64,000 bases of DNA, taken from the NCBI RefSeq assembly GCF_964204865.1, contig NC_135252.1:22961383-23025382 (forward strand), given 5' to 3'. Below, piece after piece: positions 48,946-60,500 of this stretch (position 1 is its first letter; each line of letters starts with the position of its first letter). Both the position numbers and the translations under genes were made by a program. Below the pieces are notes generated by a model. That model made no database searches. It was not told the DNA's origin and saw nothing but the letters and a program-made list of their open reading frames with translations. Origin of the DNA: Styela clava (lineage: Eukaryota > Chordata > Ascidiacea > Stolidobranchia > Styelidae).

Positions 48946-49015
48946 CCATAAAACGCGAGAGCATGAGATACTTGGCATCAGAATAAGCATCGAGAAATAG
49001 AAGACAGTTTCAAAG
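48946..49015 (+). promoter_or_regulatory. Probable non-coding first exon and core promoter of the 49.6 kb peptide gene
   Basis: This is the counterpart of 36313-36388: CCATAAAA, GCGAGAGCATGAGA, TTGGCATCA and AGACAGTTTCAAAG followed by GTAAGA at 49016. It lies about 0.6 kb upstream of the coding exon. The first intron would then end at the acceptor just before 49604. The resemblance drops sharply after the donor, as expected for an exon edge. Confidence 0.5.
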
Positions 49016-49624
49016 GTAAGAGTTAAGAAGGGCCACACTAAAGGGCTTTGGGTGCCGGGTTGTGGCCTTGTGGTTGCACATCCCTGCGCCAGGCCATCGC
49101 ATCGCACCTAAGTTAAAATAGTACTCAACGTGTTCACGTGCTTCAAAATTTGCTCAGAAACTTCAACTTTGAGATTATTTAAAAGGCTTTCATAATTGAT
49201 TTATCTTGAAAATGTGAATTTTTTGACTAGTTTAATAATTGATATGGAGGGGAGTCTGAGGGTAATAATAATTATGTAATATTGTAATATTCCGGACATC
49301 GATATTCCCCCCATCTCTACGTGGTTTTGGTACAGAGACTAGAACAAATAATTGGTTAACCCCAAACTCGACATGGACTGGTTGGTGACCGGACGAGAAG
49401 CCGAGGTTCGCCATATGGTTAAGTCTTCTTATCGGCTTTCCTCTCCCCTGGGATAAATATGTAAAGCCTATTCACACTCGATATGGCACTAGTAACCGGA
49501 CGAAAGGTCGATGTTTGCCATATGATTGAGCCGTCTGATCGGCTTTCCCCTCCCCCCGGGGATAAATATGTAAATTCCCTCCTATTCTAAACCTTTACAG
49601 AATAACAACAACAATAACGAAAAG

Positions 49625-52600
49625 ATGAAAATTGCGTTCGTACTCATCCTTTTCCTGTCTCTTGCATTAGTGGATAAAGCTCATTCTAACTGGTTCAGTA
49701 AGATAGGTAAGAAGATATCCAACGGGTTTAAAAAAGGTGTGAAGGCAGTCAAGAAACATTTTCCCACGATAAAGAAAGTGCTCAAGTAAGTTTTGTAAAA
49801 TTGTTGTGTTAAATTTTTGTTATTGAAAGAATCTGTTTTCGATTTCAAAATTTCAGTATTAAAAATTGGAATAAGCCGCCAAAAGGGTACTCCCGTAGTG
49901 TGTGTACCAGGTTAGGGTTAGACCATAATTTCATTTCAATTTTCCTTATTTTAGCTGTGTTACGAGTTCGGGGACTGTCTGTGTTAGCTAAGTGAAAATA
50001 CCTCCCGCTTATAAGTTCAGTCCCTTCACACAACTTAGTGTAAAATAGGCGAACAAAATTAGTTGCCTGCATATTGGTACACATACTTCTGGATCGCCAA
50101 CCTAATACCGTTAATTTTTGTTACAGGGGAGCACTACAAGGAGCTGTAGGTTCGCTCGGAGACGAAGATTTGATGGAATTGAGGAGAATTAAAGCAGAGG
50201 TAAGCTGAGTATAGTATATGAAAATGTCATCAACTAATTAATTTTTATTTCCACACGTCAATTTAGGGTGTTCCCAAGAAAATAAATTATAATTCAGTGT
50301 TCAGTCACTGTGATTTCTTTGATTCCATTACATCTGTCTTAATGCGCAGCAAGGCGCTTGAATCACATAGATATACAGTAATCACTTTGCTATAGCATCC
50401 TTGCATTATACAAAATTAATTATGCATTTGAAAACAACTGGCTGACTGATCCCATGACCGACTTGGACTGGTAACCTGACGAGGGGCCGTTTTTCGCCAT
50501 ATGATTAGGCCGTATTATCGAGAGAATACTTCATGTAACTTGGATAGCAGTAGAAAGTGAACCGTCTCGAATTCTTCGCCGAACCGAATTAAGCTATACA
50601 CACACAATTCAATATTCCCATTTGCCCACTTAGTGTTTCCCTTTTTATTCTAGGACGAAGCGGAATACCAGCTTGTGAGATCACTATTAGCTGACGAAAT
50701 CGCCTTTCAGGAAGGAGAGAATGCTGGAATGATTGAGGAAGCTCTGGATGCGATCATGGAAATGTCGGAAGGTGATTCATTTATCATCTTGTTAGCTGAA
50801 CTGTGCAGAATGTCATATGAATTATATTGATATAAAAACCAACACTATTTAGGTGAAATTGATAGAAGCGAAAATTATTTTTATTTAGTTTTATTGGATC
50901 TTGACGTTTATTATAATTTTATTCAAGAGAACTTAATTAAAATGTCATTTATAGTAAAATAACCAATAGTGCTACTGCAATGTCTGAAAATCAATTGTAC
51001 CGAATGTCATGTAAAACTTCTCCAGTTCTTGTAAAATATATAGGCCGCGAGCCGAGGCCCTGAAAAACGCCTAGAAAGTGAGTTTCGTAGCGCACATCAG
51101 GTAACTACCTGAAAATGATTTTAAAATGTTCCCTAAAAATTTAGTAACAAATATTGCCTTGTTCCCACTTCCAAAAGTTGCACGTTTTACGGAAAAGACG
51201 CTTTTACTACAAGAAATATGTGCTACGATCTGTCCTATATTCTCTACATTTTCGGCACTGAACAATGACTTCTGCATGACGTAACAATTGAATTAAACCA
51301 GCTGTTAGCGAGCGGATGAATATTAGTTATTTCTGCTCGACCTTGCGCTGAGTTGGGCAGGCTTTCCATAGCCCTGTTTAGTTATTATTAGTTAAGTTAT
51401 GCTAAGACGTTGTTGAAAAATGTATAAGTAAATTATTAAACACTTGTAGATCCTTACCACGGATATGGGCCGCGAGACGAAACCATGAAAACGCCCAGAA
51501 AATGAGTTTCGTAGCGCACATCTGGTAACTAAATAAATTCTTCAGTTTTGTGTGAAAACGAACATAATGAACGCATTACAGCTTGTTCCACAATCCTGGT
51601 GCGAAATTGAATATAAGAGGTTCCCGGAAATTCAATAACCATAAGTTTACAACGCATACATAAGAACTATACAATTCGAGAGCCCTACAGCACACTAACA
51701 CAAATGTATTCCTGTAATGTTTTGCCTGACCAAAATCGGACTTCCTCAGTCAATCATAATTTATTAGGTAGATTACGAAAAATATGGCATACATGTAACC
51801 AACAACAAAAAATACTTTAATTGTGTGACAGGAGTCGGGAGTGACCTCGAAAGCAGCGACACCAACAACGCTGATTCACATTTGAGAATAAATTTTATGT
51901 AATAACCACAAGCAGTTTACAACAAGAACAGCATAAAAAGCTACATCCATTTTATAGAAGCTATCAAGTATCAAACGTATTTATTTTTAAGCAATGAAGT
52001 CACAAATTAACATCGTGAGCACGAAAACACAAATAAATCAGTTATTTCTCACTTAGAAATTTACCGCAAAAGTCAAGAAAATTAAATGAATGTACAATAT
52101 GTACATAACATAGTGAACAGAAATATTACAATTTACAATTAATCTTTTTTTAGTTTATGTGGTTATGTATTTGAACAAAGGCAATAATATTTCTAGAAAC
52201 AGGACTACGACACTAACAAATGTCCGAAAAAAAAAACAAATGTATGATACTTATTAAATCAACTGTAATATCTAATTCACTTTCTTCTGAATTGTTTTCG
52301 AAATCCACTATCTCAAAAATCGACTTTTCCTCTATAGGTGTACTGTGATTTCTGCAGTCAATACAAAAACAAAAATCTGTGCAATTTAAGTTGATTTTGG
52401 CACACTTTCATAAATTATTTTGACTATTTTTCTTTGCAGTTTGCCAACTCAAGAACTGATTTGAGGGCCACATGCTTCTTCAGTGAATCATTGTTGGGTG
52501 GAGAGTATAATCCTTATGTTTGACAGTGTTAAATAGACGTGCCCTGGTATCATTTACATTCTTCATATCCTCTTCAAATTCCTCAGCTTTATTTATTAAT

Positions 52601-54207
52601 ACCTCGTTAACCTCAAAAGATCTTCATAGTCGAGGGAAAAAAATGAATTGAAAATCTCAATGAAGTCTCCAACATGAATTTGATGGGCAGTTCCAATTGC
52701 AGAAAAGTGCTAAAGTATTTCAATATGAATAGCCCATCTAAGCTGTTTGCAACTATTATGATTCTCATATACCTTTAAGCTTCAAGACTTCTTGTTTAAT
52801 CCATTTTATAGCACTGATAGCAGCAGGGATCAGAGCCTGCGTTAGGTCGGATTGGTGGAACATTGCCGTTTTCTTTTGTAGTACAGTATCTAAAATAAGG
52901 AAGAAAATAATATTTGGAGCAGCATGATTTTAAAAATACCCCTAAATACTAACTAATACCTTGAATACATAATGCATTTTATCTGATGTACTAAATGAGC
53001 GTATATATGCTCATTGCATGTTCTACAGTCCAGCAGTGTTTGCATACCATTACTAGACTATATCTACACTAGATTTTGATATATCACAGTCTGAAATGTC
53101 CTTTGACAGTATGAGTATGGACTATAGACTACGGTATATTTTGAAACATCAACTGTTTGTCTACAACTTCATTTCTCACCTCTCAATCATTTCCAATGCT
53201 ACCTTTCTTTCCACTCCGGCATAACTTATCATTGCTTCCCAGGTTCTTGTCGACTCAATGAATTTGGATTGTCGACTCAATGAATTTGGATTTAGACCAT
53301 CCGACATTAGTAAAATTGATTAATTTCTTCTCTTTCACACAACCGTGCATTACAGAAACAGCCATTCATTTCTATTTCCAAATATGCTGTGGCCTATATA
53401 GTAATATAAGTCTGCTGAATAGTCAAGAAGAGTCATTAAATTAATCATAAACATTTCATGCAAGCCAGAAAATATCGTTGTTTGTGACATATTATTCTAG
53501 GTCTAGCCTTCCTTGGAGTTACCGCACCGTACCTATTTAACAACGTCTTATGAGCTAGTGCTCAACTAAAATTGCTATTTATGGCAAGGATATACAAGTG
53601 TTTAATATCTTACCTATACTTTTCAACACCTCCTTAGAATAACTGGACTAATATTACCGGTAACTGAAAAAAACTATGGAAAGGCTACTCAACGCAAAAG
53701 CGAGCAGTTGAGTACATCTGATATTCATCCGACCACTGGGGATCCACCTACAGCTGACTAACTTGACTGTTACGTCGTGCAGAAGTCTGCGTTCATTGGC
53801 CCATGATACCGGAAAAGCAGAGAAAATAGGACAGATGGTAACACATATTTATTGTAGTAAAAGCGTCTTTTCTCTAAAACGTGCAACTTTTGGAAGTGGG
53901 AACAAGGCAATATTTGTTACTAAATTTCTAAGGAACATTTTAAAATCATTTTCAGGTAGTTACCTGATGTGCGCTACGAAACTGAAAGATAAATGGCCTC
54001 GGCTCGCGGCCTAATAGCAGTTCCGTACTCAGCGCTGACTAAATAAATCAGAATGAAAAATTAGGGATCTTTTGTACAGTTCCCGCCAGTGTTGCATATA
54101 TGTGAGGTGTAAGAAAAATTTTACCTTTGTTTTCCTTTACAGGACAATTCCAACAACTCATGGCTGATCAGAGAAACGAGAATTACGAAGTCAAGCTGTT
54201 CCAGTAA
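49625..54207 (+). CDS. Second cationic amphipathic peptide precursor, 4 coding exons, 138 aa
   Basis: Exons: 49625-49785, 50127-50199, 50654-50771, 54143-54207, with the same phases as the paralogue at 38.4-41.5 kb and identical lengths for exons 3 and 4 (118 and 65 nt). The signal peptide MKIAFVLILFLSLALVDKA is nearly identical to that of the paralogue. The basic segment begins near residue 22 (NWFSKIGKKISNGFKK) and is Lys-rich with regularly spaced hydrophobics; it has diverged from the paralogue. The acidic segment of exon 3 and the FQQLMADQRNEN stretch of exon 4 are conserved. The pattern, conserved leader and tail with a fast-changing basic core, is typical of antimicrobial peptide families. 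Intron 3 is 3.4 kb and carries a long-inverted-repeat transposon. AATAAA lies at 54296-54301. Function is inferred. Confidence 0.75.
51043..54011. mobile_element. 3-kb element with ~340-bp inverted repeats in intron 3 of the second peptide gene
   Basis: The left arm 51043-51385 and right arm 53670-54011 are imperfect inverse copies, starting GGCCGCGAGCCGAGGCCCTG; shared stretches include CACATCAGGTAACTACCTGA and ACTTCTGC-TGACGTAACA. Flanks are TA (51041-51042 and 54012-54013). A second piece of the terminus recurs at 51464-51540. Inside is a degenerate coding remnant (52424-52889). No transposase is recognised, so the superfamily is open. Confidence 0.8.
52424..52889 (-). pseudogene. Degenerate coding remnant inside the 3-kb inverted-repeat element
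   Basis: On the minus strand, 52889-52773 is an open 39-codon block between an acceptor (TTATTTTAG) and a donor (GTATAT), reading TAMFHQSDLTQALIPAAISA and onward to WIKQEVLKLK. Further on, an open frame with GTAHQIHVGDFIEIFNSFF and, after frame changes, EEDMKNVNDTRARLFNTV and KKHVALKSVLELANCKEK stops at 52424. At least two frame breaks separate the parts. I do not recognise the family; it may be the element's own decayed gene or a captured host gene. Confidence 0.45.
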
Positions 54208-54424
54208 CGGATGTACTTATCACCGGAACGACTACATCGACCGAAATACACCATTTTATTGTTTTGTGAACATAGAGAATTTTCAGAAAATAAAAAATAA
54301 ATCGTGGCGCCTAATACGATTGTTTAATCTCCAACTTAGATTTAATAAGTCCAAAACTTGCCGAGGGCGTTATGTGGGCGTGGTGGACTAGTTGCCGACA
54401 ACAACGAGATCCCAGCGTTTACCT

Positions 54425-54765
54425 GGCGCGGCAGTGTGGCTCAACGGGCTAAGCGATAGGAATACGCTCGCCGCCGCACCTCTAATTACTCTGCGTGGGT
54501 TCGAATCCCATGTAGGGATGGTTATGTGCGAGAGGATTGCTGGACTCCTCGCCGTCGTTGGGTGGTTCACGTAACCGCTGGTCGGTTACGGCTTCCTCCA
54601 CCACCAAGTCCATGCTCCCGAAAACAAACAATATAACTAATCCCATACCCGACTTGGAATGGTTACCGGACGAGAGGGCGTGGTTTGCCATATGGATAAG
54701 CCGTCTTATCGGCTTTCCTCTCCCCCGGGATAAATATGTAAATCCTATTCTCCTATCCTATTCCT
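54425..54765 (+). mobile_element. tRNA-derived SINE, near full length
   Basis: Same family as 25424-25767, about 130 bp beyond the poly(A) signal of the second peptide gene. Head GTGTGGCTCAACGGGCTAAG, box B GGTTCGAATCC, tail of CCTATTCTCCTATCC. Confidence 0.87.
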
Positions 54766-55104
54766 CCATGTCGCAAGATAAAGGTGAATTTGACAGAATC
54801 TGATTTGCAACATCGATTTATGGACTTGCTATCGAATCACTGAATTTTCTTCATCTCAAAACCTCAACAAAATTAAATTATCTTGAGAGTTCCATAAAAA
54901 CTATCTAGTGGATTGATTGTCGCAAGTCACTTTCAGTCATGGCGTGGGTCCAAATTAGACGCCCAATGCTCCATCTAAAATGCATTGAATTGCGAAGGCA
55001 ATATTTCACAAACAAAAAATTCCTTTACTTCTAAACTATGCTGCGGCTTCTTATGCAGAGCCTTGTTTGGAGCCAAAAGCTATATCTACGTCGTATTTCA
55101 AATG

Positions 55105-55456
55105 AGGCTGGGCATTTTCGAATAGCTGATGATTTCAGAACCAAATCAAACATTTTTTTCAAATCGAATCGCAAATACTTGTATCGTATGTAATTAACAG
55201 TTTTATTGTTACGGGTCTACAAGACACTTAGATTAGTGAAAATATGTAATCTATCATGAGTGCTTACACACAGTAAGAAACATCAACAACTGCCTTGAAA
55301 AAAGTGAGTCATATGGCAGAATTGCATTTTAAAATTATATATTGATAGAAAATAAATGAGGGGTTAATCTAGACCTGTTTGCGGGAAAAAAAAGAGATAG
55401 ATACCGGTCGAAACTGATTCGAATAATTCACCATTAGATTCAAAATGTCAAGCACT
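55105..55456. mobile_element. Degenerate third copy of the GGGCTGGGCAT element
   Basis: GAGGCTGGGCATTTTCGAAT opens it and AGATTCAAAATGTCAAGCA closes it; the interior has diverged and the duplication cannot be read. Confidence 0.65.
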
Positions 55457-55928
55457 AATAACAAACAGAAATGCATCAAAGTTTCTCCAATTTGGACTTT
55501 GTCTCACAAGATCTGGTCATCAGTTGGTAATGAATATGATTTCGTCGTCTCATCCTTTTTCCTCTCCTCTCAAATAAATATAAAAGTCCTTTCTTTCTAC
55601 TGATTGACACTAGAGTCAACATAAACCTATGAAACACTACTAGAGTAAATTTAATATCAATAATTATGTTGAAATTAGAAAAAAAAATTATACAAATGGA
55701 AAAATTGACAGAATATAATTACTGAATCGTGACTTGAAAATCCAGATAGCTGTTGTGGGCACAAACGCCACTGCACCAGTATTTATCAAGTGCGATCGAA
55801 ACGACTTGGAAAAATCGGAACTTATTTAAAGCAATAATACATTTTGATCAATTTCAGCCAAAAATTTATCATTGTAACCATTCAGATAATAACACGAGAG
55901 AAATTATTATTTGTGATGACATTTAAAC

Positions 55929-56478
55929 CAGTGGTTCTCAAACTTTTAAAGGCAGCCCCCCCCCCCCCCTTTTAAGGGTTTGTTAAGCTACAAATAACCA
56001 ATAATAGGCGAATGTATGTTTTATTCAAAAAATACGTGGACGGATACGTGGAACGTAAATAATAAAATAAATGAATCGCAAATATACAAATCGACAATAT
56101 CGGTCAGAGACCGAAGGCTTATCGATCGAAAGTTAGGGGATCCCCCAAAACAGCGCTCTTACTCCATAATAACATATTGTGTCCCATCATTAATTAATTA
56201 ATAACTCGCTAATTATACGACATAATTCATCCAAAATCAATAGGCTTCTGGTCCGACATATGATGAATGCACATGCAAAATCTGGAGCAGATCCAATCTC
56301 GCTTTCGTGAGATATCGCGTGCATCTAACAGACAAACAGACAAATACTGATTAAATACCGATAAGTAATAACTGGCGGACAAGATCAAATTTAAGAAATT
56401 ATTTTATTATTAATTAGCTTCATGCCCCATCAAAACGTCGTCCTTTGTGGGATGCGATCCACTGTCTGAAAACCACTG
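55929..56478. mobile_element. hAT-like element carrying a nested ~300-bp dispersed repeat
   Basis: Begins CAGTGGTTCTCAAACTTTTA and ends GTCTGAAAACCACTG. Target duplication ATTTAAAC at 55921-55928 and 56479-56486. The dispersed repeat copy is at 56094-56370. Confidence 0.87.
56094..56370 (+). repeat. ~300-bp dispersed repeat, copy 8
   Basis: Nested in the hAT-like element 55929-56478. The tail hairpin is degenerate (GATTAAATACCGATAAG). Confidence 0.82.
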
Positions 56479-57055
56479 ATTTAAACTGGTTATATTAAGC
56501 ATCACTTGTGCTTAATAAATTTAACAATTTTTTATACATTTGGGTCGGTTGAAGACTGGTGACTGGTCTACCGACATAAACTATGGAAAACAAAGTATGA
56601 CGGTGTATATATAAAAGACTGCAGGATATATAATTATATAGCAGTCAGTGTTAAAAGTGCACGAAGATAGACCTAAAATAGACAAACGACTTAAAATTGA
56701 TTTGAAGGTACAGGACGGGCACCCACCCCATTTTGTATCTGCCTGCGCTGGTTCAAGGTTTTCAATCCAAATATCGATTCAAAAAAAAATTAAATACCGC
56801 TTTTCGATTATTATTTTTTCTGAACATCGCAGCTTCAAGAAGATGGTGTCGGTGTGAAACACCAAAAAAGTTATATAGGTACAAATATTAGAGGACAAGT
56901 ACTAAGTGAGCTTTCTCAAGGCATTGAGATTTAAAAAATTAACCATAGTTTTGATACTGCTCAGCCAGGGCCGTGGAGTCGATATTGGAAATGTTTTCAC
57001 TGGAGTAGCAGCCGTATTTCCAAACTCGAAGTTCCCATCTCGCTGGAGACTAAAG

Positions 57056-57168
57056 GGTGCTCCCAAAGTATTCGTACCAAGATGGCGCACAACCTGAACA
57101 TAGTATGTGTACCAGGTTAAGGTTATTCAGGTTGTGCGTCATCTTGATAGGAATACTTCCAGAGTGCC
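57056..57168. mobile_element. Short MITE copy
   Basis: GGGTGCTCCCAAAGTATTCG and its inverse, with CAAGATGGCGCACAACCTGA and GTGTACCAGGTTAAGG between the arms. It lies 3' of CHMP5. Confidence 0.78.
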
Positions 57169-57592
57169 GAAGACTGAAGTTTTGATCATATGTATGTGCA
57201 TACCAGCCAGGAGTCGTATTTTCAAACTCCCAAGCTTGAATGTTCGAATTTTGACAGAAACGGGATTTCATTCAAAGGGAAGTCAGAATTTTCCACAGAA
57301 CTCAGAAAGCATTGAGTTTACTAAGGGTTCTTCAAGGCATTATAAAGAAGGCTTATATGCTTAAAACTTTAAGTTATAGAAATTTGATTTTCAAAGGGTG
57401 TTGAGTTCGGATCCGGAATTATAATTTTCTACAACCCAGTGCCAAGAGTGAATTTTTTTACCCCCAAAACGGGGAGTGGGGTGATCCAATATTTATTCAA
57501 TCTTGAGTCCATTGTCTCAGACCCCAGTCCAGGTGCAGTCAATACTTTACATATAAATCTTGTATAGTTCTTTAAATGTTGAAGAATGAAGT

Positions 57593-60500
57593 TTACGTCG
57601 ATGGGATCTGTGGGAGTCCAAACTCATCTACTGCCACTCCACCCTCCTGTTGAAAAAGGTCAAAGGTTAAAGGAAGTAGAACAGGGAAGTAGAAAAAGAT
57701 ATCATTGGTCTAATAATACAGAATTCATATATAGTAAAACGTCATACGTCATACTGTACTGTAACCGTAACCTATATTTCACATGAGCTATGGTTTCGCA
57801 AATGATATTCGAAGATTTTGAGCTTAATTGACCGATTGACGACCTCTTTTAACTCACAAAGACAGACTACCACTGCTGAGAAGCCATCATTATGTAATAT
57901 ATATATATAAGTCACGTCTATCAATTTTCAAAGTATTCAGAAAGCACATACTGTCCCATACATATCACTTCTTTGGGTACTCCCGTAGTGTGTGTACCAG
58001 GTCAGGTTGGGCCATAATTTTATTCCAATTTTCCCTATTTTATTCCTATTACGAGTTCGGGGACTGTCTGTTTTAGCCAAGTGAATATACCCCCTGCCCA
58101 TAGGTTTCAGTCCCTTTACACAACTTAATGTAAAACAAAATTAGTTACCTCCATATTGCTACACACACTTCTGGGAGTGCCCTTCTTTGCAAATTAGTTT
58201 AGGTTAGTAAAGTTGGAAGCCAAAAGTGTTTCTTTCACCAGAGCGACCCAGAAAACATCCACAAAACACATCAAAACACTATCATATGTTGAGCATACTC
58301 ACCGAGACAGCGGCACCAGGTTCAGTGTCAGGAACAGCAGGAGCTGAAGATGCTTCATCCAGGTACGAAGTATCCTCGTCTGCAAGGAAGTCATCTCCCA
58401 ATGCATCGAATTCTGAAAACAATTGGTAATATATTTAGCCTGCTAATGTGGGAGCTATAAAACCTGGCATGGGCAATCTACGGCCCGCGGGCCAGATCCT
58501 GACCATTCAATCTGGCCCTGGTAATTCAATCTGGCCCGCCTGATGAAGCCGCAACCTAACTAAAACCAAATGTTGATGTTTTAGCTAAAAAAATTTGTTG
58601 AGATAGAAATTAAATTTAGTTTTGGCACAAGGCCTATTGTTTTCCCACCTTTGCTTCTTAACAATATAAATATTGTCCATAAAATGTAACTTTTTACATC
58701 ACACTTACATGGCCCCCCAGTCTTGAGTGGGCAAAATTTTTGGCCCTCGATCCAAAAGCCTTGCCCACCCCTGTATTTAACCAAGATATAAGTGCAGCAA
58801 AGAGTCATCAAAAATGAGCAAATCAGAATAAAAGTGAGACCGATACCACCATTCAAACAATGTATTCAAGATAGACTTGAAATGAAGCTCATAGCTGTTG
58901 ACACACCGTGCCAACTGTTGGGCATTCGTTTGTCGAAATAACTCTGATTGATTACCCTGCATATGATCATAGATTCGATTCATGAGGGGGATAATTGTGC
59001 CAAACAGAATGTCTCGTGTTTATGTTTCTTGTACCACTGGTCAGTTACGACTTCCTCTACCATTTAATCCAAGAATCTGGAACCTTGAATTGATTAAACT
59101 TTTCCATATCCGTCAGAAAAATGGACAAAAGGCATTTCACAATCATTATTAAGCCATCTTCCCCCTCTAGAGTAACCCCAAAAATGGCCGAGAGGCATTT
59201 CACAATCATTAAGCCATCTCCCCTCTCCAGAGTAATACCGAAAATGGCCGAGAGGCATTTCACAATCATTAAGCCATCTCCCCCCTCTAGAGTAACCCCG
59301 AAAATGGCCGAGAGGCATTTCACAATCATTATTAAGCCATCTCCCCCCTCTAGAGTAACCCCGAAAATGGCCGAGAGGCATTTCACAATCATTAGGCCAT
59401 CTCCCGCCTCTAGAGTAACCCCGAAAATGGGTGAGCAGCATTTCACAATCATTAAGCCATCTCCCCCCTCTACAGTAACCCCGAAAATGGCCGAGAGGCA
59501 TTTCACAATCATCATTAAGCCATCTCCCCCCTCTACAGTAACCCCGAAAATGGCCGAGAGGCATTTCACAATCATTATTAAGCCATCTCCCCCCTCTAGA
59601 GTAACCCCGAAAATGGCCGAGAGGCATTTCACAATCATTAGGCCATCTCCCCCCTCTACAGTAACCCCGAAAATGGCCGAGAGGCATTTCACAATCATTA
59701 TTAAGCCATCTCCCCCCTCTAGAGTAACCCCGAAAATGGCCGAGAGGCATTTCACAATCATTAAGCCATCTCCCCCCTCTAGAGTAACCCCGAAAATGGC
59801 CGAGAGGCATTTCACAATCATTATTAAGCCATCTCCCCCCTCTAGAGTAACCCCGAAAATGGCCGAGAGGCATTTCACAATCATTAGGCCATCTCCCGCC
59901 TCTAGAGTAACCCCGAAAATGGGTGAGCAGCATTTCACAATCATTAAGCCATCTCCCCCCTCTACAGTAACCCCGAAAATGGCCGAGAGGCATTTCACAA
60001 TCATCATTAAGCCATCTCCCCCCTCTACAGTAACCCCGAAAATGGCCGAGAGGCATTTCACAATCATCATTAAGCCATCTCCCCCCTCTACAGTAACCCC
60101 GAAAATGGCCGAGTGGCATTTCACAATCATCATTAAGCCATCTTCCGCCTCTAGAGTAACCCCGGAAATGGCCGAGAGGCATTTCACAATCATCATTAAG
60201 CCATCTCCCCCCTCTACAGTAACCCCGAAAATGGCCGAGAGGCATTTCACAATCATTATTAAGCTATCTCCCCCCTCTAGAGTTACCCCGAAAATGGCCG
60301 AGAGGCATTTCACAATCATTATTAAGCCATCTCCCCCCTCTAGAGTAACCCCGAAAATGGCCGAGAGGCATTTCACAATCATTATTAAGCCATCTCCCCC
60401 CTCTAGAGCAACCCCGAAAATGGCCGAGAGGCATTTCACAATCATTATTAAGCCATCTTCCCCCTCTAGAGTAATACCGAAAATGGCCGAGAGGCATTTC

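Larger units (their letters stand above)
54766..57592. other. Intergenic region between the second peptide gene and CHMP5
   Basis: Apart from the hAT-like elements and one short MITE, only AT-rich sequence and short frames are seen. Confidence 0.6.
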
